This document shows, one piece after another, positions 57,241 through 64,000 of a stretch of 64,000 bases of DNA. Each line of letters starts with the position of its first letter. Position 1 is the stretch's first letter. Origin of the DNA: Benincasa hispida (taxonomy: Eukaryota > Streptophyta > Magnoliopsida > Cucurbitales > Cucurbitaceae). Location: the NCBI RefSeq assembly GCF_009727055.1, contig NC_052358.1:48273802-48337801 (forward strand), written 5' to 3'. The position numbers and the translations under genes are program-made. Below the pieces are notes generated by a model, which was not told where the DNA came from, made no database searches, and saw only the letters and a list, made by a program, of their open reading frames with translations.

Positions 57241-58140
57241 GCATTCTGGCGATGCGCAATTTTAGATTAAGACGTTGGGGTTTTCATCTTTGGTAACTTT
57301 TATTTTTCGGTCTTGATAATTTTAGGAAGAAAAATGGGAAATAGTCAAAACTCGCCTTTACAACTTATCGAAATTTTATTAAAATATTATTTTTTTCTTT
57401 TTTAGTTTTGAGCCTTCTCAATATCAAATTATGCACGAGATTCTGTTACCGGGAGATTCGCCTACTTTTTTTCAAATATTAGGAAATCTTTCCAAATCTT
57501 ATATATTTTTAAATTTTATACAATTATCTACCCAAATATTTGTATAATTATTTCAATCTTATATAAATTATATGATTTCCCAAATTATCCAAATGGTTTT
57601 CATTAACTTGTTATTTTTAAAATCTGAAAAATATTGAATTTTACAAAAAAAAAAAAAAAAAAAAAAAAGTAAGATATGACAAATATATAGAATCTTGATG
57701 TTAATTTGTCTCTAAAACCCAAATATATAGAATATCGGTGTTAATCTACACGAGATTAATACTGAGATTTTATATATTTTTCATATCTCGCCTAATTTTT
57801 TTGCGAAATTTAATCTTTACCCAAATTTAAAAATCAAAGTGCAATTAGTTGAGATCCATTTGGATAGTTGGTAAATCTATTCGAAAGTTTTAAATTTGTA
57901 AAAAAAAAATTGGGTTAAAAGTTTGACAAATTACATAAATATTTGATATAATATTTGGTAAAGATAACTGAATTTATATAAACTTTGGAAATATATAAGA
58001 TTTGGTATAAAACTTAAGAAGATTACATTATATTTAGAAAAATTAACAGAATCTTGATGTACAATCTGACAAGATATATGAAAAAAGTAAAAACAATGAT
58101 AAATTAGATAAGGTTACATTTTCTTTAACAAAATCTCAGT
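57241..58140. repeat. AT-rich DNA with a long imperfect inverted repeat
   Basis: CCAAATCTTATATATTTTT near 57,493 is mirrored by GGAAATATATAAGATTTGG near 57,985. Neighbouring pieces (AATATTTGTATAATTATTTC and the mirrored ACATAAATATTTGATATAA) also pair loosely. Possible foldback element of about 600-700 bp. A 27-bp A run lies near 57,641-57,668. No gene. Confidence 0.4.
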
Positions 58141-58640
58141 GGCCGGTCTTGGGTGAGATGGACCGAGAATAACTATTTTAACTAAATGATCTGAATGTCT
58201 TGATTATTGAAAATAAGTCATTAATTGAGGAAAATGTATGTTTGAAATTCAAGACTGATGATATTGTGAAGCATGATGATATTGAAATGTCGTATGATAA
58301 AAAAAAAAGTGTACTATGTTAGATAAGATTAAATTTATCAAGCATGATATTTCTAAAATGAATAAACTTGTTAAAGTTCTTAAAGCTCTTAAAGATTTAA
58401 ATTTCTCTAGTTACAAAAAAGAATGTTAGTTTTAAAAAATGAAAACTTGAGAAGCCTATTTATGACTGTTTTTCGAAAAAATACATGATTACATCTCAAG
58501 TTACCAAAAAAATGGCTAGAATTAGAGGTCAATTTGGAAAGAAGATATTTATTTTTTTAATAAAAAATGGTCGTCTAGAGTTAGAGTGGCCTTAGCAAAG
58601 AGGGTGTGTTTCCCAAATTTGTTTTTAAGCTTCTCATCTA
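58141..58640 (+). pseudogene. Coiled-coil coding remnant, probably retroelement-derived
   Basis: Plus-strand pieces read ENKSLIEENVCLKFKTDDIV and KIKFIKHDISKMNKLVKVLK, then KALKDLNFSSYKKEC, separated by a frame change and stops. Such charged coiled-coil segments occur in the Gag of some plant retroelements. I cannot assign a family. Confidence 0.3.
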
Positions 58641-60630
58641 CTAGTTTTCTATTATTTTTAAAAATGTCACGCAATTGGTTAAAATAATAAAATATACATA
58701 TAATTTGGAAACCTTTTTAACCTGTTTTTAAATACTCGATGACTAAAAAATACATTTTAAAAATTTAATGACTAAATACACCTATTCTTAAAAATCTAAT
58801 GACTAAAAGTGCACATCTTAAAAATTTATAGGCCAGACGCACCAATTCTTTAAAAATTGAGGATTAAAAAAATGATTTTTTATTATTATTATTATTTTAC
58901 TTACATCAATAAACATAGGTCGATAAATCATACCTTTGATCTTAGAGTAAGGTGCCTTCTGCCTCATCCATTGAGGAGCATTCAAATTAGTTAATGACTA
59001 ATGAGTATTGTTTTTCCCGCTCGTACTATTGCTTGAACTTCACTAAAGATAATAACGATTTTTTATAATTATGTTTAGGTCAAATTATAAAATCCATCCT
59101 CATATTTTGAACTAATTTGTAATTTTGTATATTTTGTCGAGGGACATGATACATAGTAACCGAATAAATTAGCAGACGAATTAGATCTCATCTGGATACA
59201 ATAATAATGTTCAAACTCAAAAGCAAGTCAGATGGTATGACACAGCTTATAAAATGAAATAACCAATAACTTATAAAAACCTCAAAGGCCTGTGGAGATT
59301 TAAAAAGTAGTCGAGACATGGTTCTAATAAGCGATGTCTTGAAGATCATTATTCACTCTAGATGTGCTGCGAATAGACTACATCGATCGTATAAGCAATA
59401 TATAATGATTAATTGTGGCATAACTGTAACTTTGAACTATTCGAATCTGGCAAAACTTTTGAATACTTTCTACCAACTCAACTCAATATAACAAAAGAAA
59501 TGAGAGAACTCTTCACTTTGAAATGAAAATGCTACGAACAAGTTTCATTTAAATTAAAGAAACTACAAATTTAACTTTCATATATGTTAAATTTGTACAT
59601 GAAAAATATATAATTTGAAGTTTCAATCCAATTTGAAATTTTGTAACGATTAATTTAATCTACATAGTTAAATCTATTTTTTTTTGTTTCAATATTCAAA
59701 ATGTTTCATTTACTTTTATTATACTCTAAATATCCAACATATATGATTTTGAGAGTTTCAATGACGATCCTATGATTCAGGCGTAATTTCATATTTATTC
59801 CACAAATTAAAACTTTTTATTTAATTTTATGATCGGATCAAACCTCAATAATTGTATATAAATACCATTGTATCGTGAATATGACTATCTATCTTTCTCT
59901 CTCTATATATATATATAGTAATGAGCTTATTTTTGTGTCTTGTAGTATTGTCGATCGTGTTACTCAAATTGTTATAGGTAATTGCGGACCAACAAAATGT
60001 CAAAAGTCAAGGACGAACCAAAAGAGTTACTTAACCTAGAAAATGAACCTAAGATTGGCTAAGGAGCAGGCCGAGGAGAGTTCCAATAAATAAAAGGAAG
60101 ATAAGTTGGGCTCAAAAGAGCCCAGTTGGTCGGCCTTGGCCTCAAGGCCAATATGAGGCTTGGGAGTCCAAGCCACGAAATCAAGTGTATCACGCAGACA
60201 TCCAACTACGGGTAAGTGCCTTTCACAACTTGCAGGAGTTGCTATTCTCAAACTATATATATAATATATAATATTTCAAAAATAGCAAGGTCGAAAATAA
60301 ATACCTCACTCCCAAATTTTAAATTCTCATTGCCAAAAAATTAAAATAAGTCCTGCGATGTTCTTAGAATGCCTTGTAAAGAGAGTTTGAAAGAAAGCTA
60401 GCAAACCCCTAACTTCTAGAAATATTTTATGAGGTGACTATCTTAAGATTAAGTTGACTTTAGTATATACAAAAGAAATAGAAGCATATTTTTCATCATT
60501 GAAATCATACTTGGCAAAGAAACAGCATGTGGTAAACTATTAAATTTATCTACGTCAAATGATTGCAGTGATAAAGCTTTTAAAACTGCAATGCAATGTG
60601 ATAGTGCAAATTTTGAAATAAAGATAAGGA
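58641..60630. other. AT-rich intergenic DNA
   Basis: Contains a (TTA)n tract near 58,876-58,898, a short (CT)n/(AT)n tract near 59,893-59,922, and a GC-richer patch with two hairpins (60,107-60,149). No gene, tRNA or retroelement coding sequence recognised. Confidence 0.5.
60107..60149. repeat. Two adjacent perfect 7-bp-stem hairpins
   Basis: TGGGCTC-AAAA-GAGCCCA (60,107-60,124) and GGCCTTG-GCCT-CAAGGCC (60,132-60,149), separated by 7 bases. Both have tetraloops. Confidence 0.85.
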
Positions 60631-60635
60631 AGAGT

Positions 60636-60649
60636 ACACCCCCAAATTT
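60636..60649 (-). other. Gypsy-type polypurine tract
   Basis: On the minus strand AAATTTGGGGGTGT, a form often found just before the 3' LTR or 3' UTR of plant Athila/Tat gypsy elements. No LTR matching the one at 63,206 was recognised beyond it. Confidence 0.4.
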
Positions 60650-61028
60650 GCGTTGTCGCCCGCATTGTGTATCGATGCATCCAACTTTGCGGTGATCTTT
60701 CTTCTTTGGATTACGGTGATAGAGTGAGATAATTTACTGCTTCAAGTATCATCTCTACAATCCAGTGCCTCGATCATTACATGAAAAACAAAGAGAGGGT
60801 CAAATTATTTTAAAATAAAACAACAAGTGTTTTTTTTAGAGCAGTGTAGATAAATAATAAACAAAGTAATTACGATAGTAGATAATAACGAGTAAGATAA
60901 AAGTTCATGAAGTATTTGATGCAGGAAAAGGATATTCAAAAGGATTGCGTCCTTGATGAGGTTGAATCATATAATACTCAGGGACCACTTATTTCAGGTT
61001 GGTTTGTTCATGTCCATGGTGGCTTTTC

Positions 61029-61440
61029 TCACTTTTCTTTGTCCTCTAGGATCTTTACTGCCTTAATCCAGAGTTTCTCCCCATGAATGCTCATTACAAT
61101 TTCCCCCTTTCGCACATCAATTTGAGTGCGACCGGTTGACTGGAACGGTCGTCCCAATATGATGGGCGCATCTTCATCCGCTTTATAATCCAAAATGAGG
61201 AAGTCTGCCGGCAAGATGAATTTATCGATTGAAATTGCTGCATTTTTCAACTCTCCTTCAGGGTGTATTCGAGATCTATTTGCGAGCAAGAGAGTTTCCT
61301 TTGTAGGCGTAAGTGTGTCGGCATTCAATTATTTGAAGATTGATAGTGGCATTATGTTTATACTTGCCCCAAGATCGCATAGTGCTTGGCCATTGAAGGT
61401 CCCTCCGATAGAGCATGGGATCGTGAAGATTCCTGGGTCG
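61029..61440 (-). pseudogene. Gypsy aspartic protease
   Basis: Minus strand. FTIPCSIGGTFNGQALCD, then DLGASINIMPLSIFK, carries the active-site triad as DLGAS. An in-frame TAA at 61,331-61,329 interrupts it, after which the same frame continues with LANRSRIHPEGELKNA, DKFILPADFLILDY and the flap-side APIILGRPFQSTGRTQIDV. It ends with KEK and a stop at about 61,029. In an intact element this enzyme would cleave the Gag-Pol polyprotein. Adjacent reverse transcriptase is missing. Confidence 0.8.
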
Positions 61441-63038
61441 CCCATTTTAGGTGGGATCGTAGCATTTTGCGCTGCAGCCACTATTGCGATCTTTCCTTCC
61501 TCATTTTGTTCCTCTTTGAGTCTTTGCGGAGTCACTGGTAGTTGAACTTCTTCTGTCTCAAGATCTAGAGGCTTAAGGGTGGATGCAACTTCAGGGTCTA
61601 TTTTCTCAAGCTTCTCGAAACTATAGGTCAACAGGTCTTTGGTTATCACAGCATTCAAGTTGGTCGCAATGTGCTTCTCCCCTACTTTCGCAGTCATGTT
61701 GTCACTTAGCAAGGAGACTGCTAAGCATTGTTCCTTCCCGTTACCCCCTGCATTGCGAGGGAGCTTAGTTGAGCTCAGCAACGCTCTTTGCGGTCTATTT
61801 TTCAGCTTGCCCGCAATTTGTCCTATTTGAATTTCGAGATTTCTAATGGATGTAGCTTGATTTTGAAGCACAGATTCGTTTTTCTCAATGTATTGCTTCA
61901 GCAAGCTCTCCAGGGATGAAGATTGCGGTGATTGTGAGCTGTTAGCTTGGCTACGCGCTTGACCATTGTTCTGTGAGAAAAATCTGAGTGGCCCTCCTTT
62001 TTGTGCCACAGGTTGAAAGCTTTGCTGTTGATTTTTCCATGCAAAATTTGGATAGTTTCACCACCGGGGTTATATGTATTGGAATAGGGATTATCTCTCA
62101 TGAAGCATATCGACTGCGAGTTTGTTGGGCATTCCTCCATCGGGTGAGCATCACCACAAATGACACAACTTGTGGTCGTTTGAGTAATTGCGCTGACCTG
62201 CCATTTTTTCGCTCCCGTGTTATTAATTGCGATGCCTTGCTTATCATCGCAGTCATTTGATTTTGCAGGGATGCGATGAACCCATTGTTTGCGTCATTTT
62301 ATTTGATTCTTAATCTCTGACCGTCTTCCCTCCAATCCTCGTGATTTTTGGAAATGCGATCAAGTATACTCTTTGCCTCCTTATATGTTTTGTTGAGCAG
62401 ACCACCAGCGGTTGTCGCATTGGCAGCGGTCTGCGAAGAAGGATTCAATCCATGGTAGAAAATCTCCATTTGTAGGTAGTCTGGTAAGCCATTGTGTGGA
62501 TAGTCTCTTACCAGCCGCTTAAACCTCGCCCAAACATCGCTAAGTGATTCGTCATCTTCTTATTCAAAATTTGTTATTAATTTCCTTCTCCTAGCGTTCT
62601 CAGTTGGTGGAAAATACTTATTCATAAACTTTTTCACCACCTGTTCCCACGAAGTATCTCTCCTGGTTCTAGGGAATATGCCCATTTCCTTGCCTGATCA
62701 CACAAAGAAAATGGAAACAGAGTCAGTCGAACTTCCTCAGCTGAGATATTCAGGAACACAAAAGTGTTGCAGATTTCTATGAAGCTCTGGAGGTGGGCGT
62801 GCGGGTCTTCGCCACGCCTTCCCCCAAACTGCCCAGCAGCCTGGATCATCTGCAATATTACTGGCTTCATTTCAAACCTCGATCCATCTAACGTCAGCCT
62901 CATGATTCCTGGAGAGAAATCGTAGAGGTTAGGTGACACATAGTCCCGGATGGGTCTATTGCGGTCATTCGCCAGAAGGATGGGGTTGGCCATCATATTG
63001 TTCGCATTCGCGGCCCTTTCTGTCGATTGTTCCGCCAT
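61441..63038 (-). pseudogene. Gypsy gag with zinc knuckle
   Basis: Minus strand. ATG at 63,038-63,036 opens MAEQSTERAANANNMMANPI; the capsid core reads FEMKPVILQMIQAAGQFGG, then EDPHAHLQSFIEICNTF and EEVRLTLFPFSLCDQARKWA. The first frame stops at 62,634. Capsid sequence continues in another frame (FMNKYFPPTENARRRKLI and MEIFYHGLNPSSQ), so a frameshift splits it near 62,640. A zinc knuckle CVICGDAHPMEECP lies near 62,170-62,127. The region 62,009-61,441 encodes a Gln/Asn-rich linker (ARSQANSSQSPQSSSLESLL). In an intact element Gag forms the particle around the RNA. Confidence 0.8.
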
Positions 63039-63180
63039 TCTTGATGTTCTTTCTTATTATTGTTGGCGATCTCTTAATATTCTTCTGAATTTCTTCTCAA
63101 TCTCCGAGTCGTAATTTCCCAGAGATTGAGAGTCTGCAAAAAAATTTAAAAAAATACCATTAGCACTCTATTTTGCTGAA

Positions 63181-63199
63181 GGCCCTGGTAACGGCGCCA
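63181..63199 (-). other. Gypsy primer-binding site
   Basis: On the minus strand TGGCGCCGTTACCAGGGCC follows a few bases after the LTR end. It matches, with a few changes, the TGGCGCCGTTGCCGGGGA type used by Athila-like elements (tRNA-Asp). The gag ATG lies about 140 bp downstream. Confidence 0.7.
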
Positions 63200-63205
63200 A
63201 AAACT

Positions 63206-64000
63206 TGATGCTTGATTTTATGAAGTGGAAATATGGATGATATGCGTTGATGAAATTGCATTGTGCACTCAAGTTTCCCCAGTAGAATCCAAGTGTAAAT
63301 TCTTCAGAGTTTCCTAGTAAGTCCAGGGTCGAACACAGGGGCTTGTGAACACAGATTCCGTTGGTAATTTTTGTGAAGAACTTTGCAGTAATCGGATAAA
63401 TAAATAAATTGTTAGGTTTTTTGTTTGCGTTGATGAAAAATAAATAAATGTGGCAGAGTTTGAAAAGATTGATAAATGGGAGATGCGATGAATATGCGGT
63501 GAACGGGTTGAGAAGAGTTTCGGCGAACACTTCCTAGAATGCGTTCATACTTTGCGGTCATGCAACATGGATACAATAGTAAACCATCTCTCGACACGAA
63601 TGCAACGACTTCTAATATTAGAATGCATGCGATATATGCGATAAGTCTATAGGACCTATACATAAGCCTCTATTCTTATTTATGCGATGATAGGATAACA
63701 CACATAAGTAAGGCAACCACATAATATTATTCCTATCTCTAGGATGCATGCGATGCAAGTTGACAAATAGAGCTTATCTCTAAGTCCCCATCTCTTGTTT
63801 ATGCAAGTCTAATCTTGCTCTTTCGAGTCCAGATTCTAATCTAGTTCTCTCGAGTCATTAGGTTCTTTCTTTAGACTCTCTCTCGAGTAACTCTAAAGAG
63901 TATTTTGCATAGTATAAAACAAGACAATCGCAAGCAATGAACTTCCTAGGTCATGTTAGCTTAGTTCTTCTCAACCCATTCGACTAGTTTAGCTACTCAT
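63206..64000 (-). mobile_element. 5' LTR (3' portion) of the gypsy element
   Basis: On the minus strand the LTR ends ..CAAGCATCA at 63,206 and is cut by the window edge. No coding sequence. It is dotted with ATGCGAT/TGCGATG motifs (near 63,483, 63,628, 63,637, 63,682 and 63,748). Confidence 0.6.

Larger units (their letters stand above)
60636..64000 (-). mobile_element. Ty3/gypsy (Athila/Tat-like) element lacking pol
   Basis: Minus-strand order: LTR (from 63,206 beyond the window end), primer-binding site, gag, zinc knuckle, protease, short non-coding tail, polypurine tract. Reverse transcriptase, RNase H and integrase are absent, so this is a deletion derivative. The tRNA-Asp-type primer site and the CxxCG..H....CP knuckle suggest the Athila/Tat group. 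Confidence 0.7.

Noticed and set aside
60036..60251. 71-residue minus-strand frame
   Set aside because: No similarity seen; it spans the two hairpins and seems fortuitous.

Overview
The window is plant nuclear DNA. The evidence is intron-bearing genes for a plastid-targeted fructose-bisphosphate aldolase and a secreted GH9 endoglucanase, eukaryotic tRNA-Glu(CUC) genes, plant-style U14 snoRNA copies, a CACTA transposon remnant, and many Ty1/copia and Ty3/gypsy remnants in very AT-rich intergenic DNA. The repeat style suggests a dicot, possibly a cucurbit. That guess comes from general recognition of the LTR families and was not tested.

Layout. 1-2.9 kb: 3' end of a copia element with its pol largely lost, followed by a long 3' LTR. 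3.7 kb: an orphan first exon of a B-box zinc-finger gene. 6.2-8.6 kb (minus): complete six-exon plastid aldolase gene, with a GC-AG last intron and a TATA/G-box promoter. 9.5-15.75 kb: a dying CACTA transposon holding a copia-type LTR, which itself holds a second LTR of the same family in the opposite orientation. 15.98-21.3 kb (minus): a copia element with perfect AAAGG target-site duplications, degenerate, and carrying two copies of a sequencing-library adaptor junction. 22.6-24.0 kb: a roughly 700-bp direct repeat. 25.5 and 27.7 kb (minus): two tRNA-Glu genes. 28.3-32.3 kb (minus): complete four-exon GH9 endoglucanase gene. 33-51 kb: AT-rich gene desert with palindromic MITE-like elements, microsatellites and an RNase H-like fragment. 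51.2-53.8 kb (+): decayed copia element containing a 27-bp coding minisatellite. 53.8-55.3 kb: probable gypsy LTR-like DNA. 55.3-57.2 kb (minus): two U14 box C/D snoRNA copies downstream of a telo-box and TATA-like promoter. 57.2-60.6 kb: non-coding. 60.6-64 kb (minus): gypsy element keeping only LTR, PBS, gag and protease.

Only the aldolase, the endoglucanase, the tRNAs and probably the snoRNA unit look functional. They share no pathway: the aldolase serves the Calvin cycle and plastid glycolysis, the endoglucanase acts on cell-wall glucans, and U14 guides 18S rRNA processing and modification.

The most consequential observation is technical. Two 38-bp transposon mosaic-end junctions (19,753-19,790 and 20,576-20,613) are library adaptor left in the assembly, so the sequence around them is chimeric. 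I saw no convincing new gene system. The more original biological signals are the palindromic coding minisatellite at 53.4 kb, the U14 unit, the opposite-orientation nested LTRs and the GC-AG intron.
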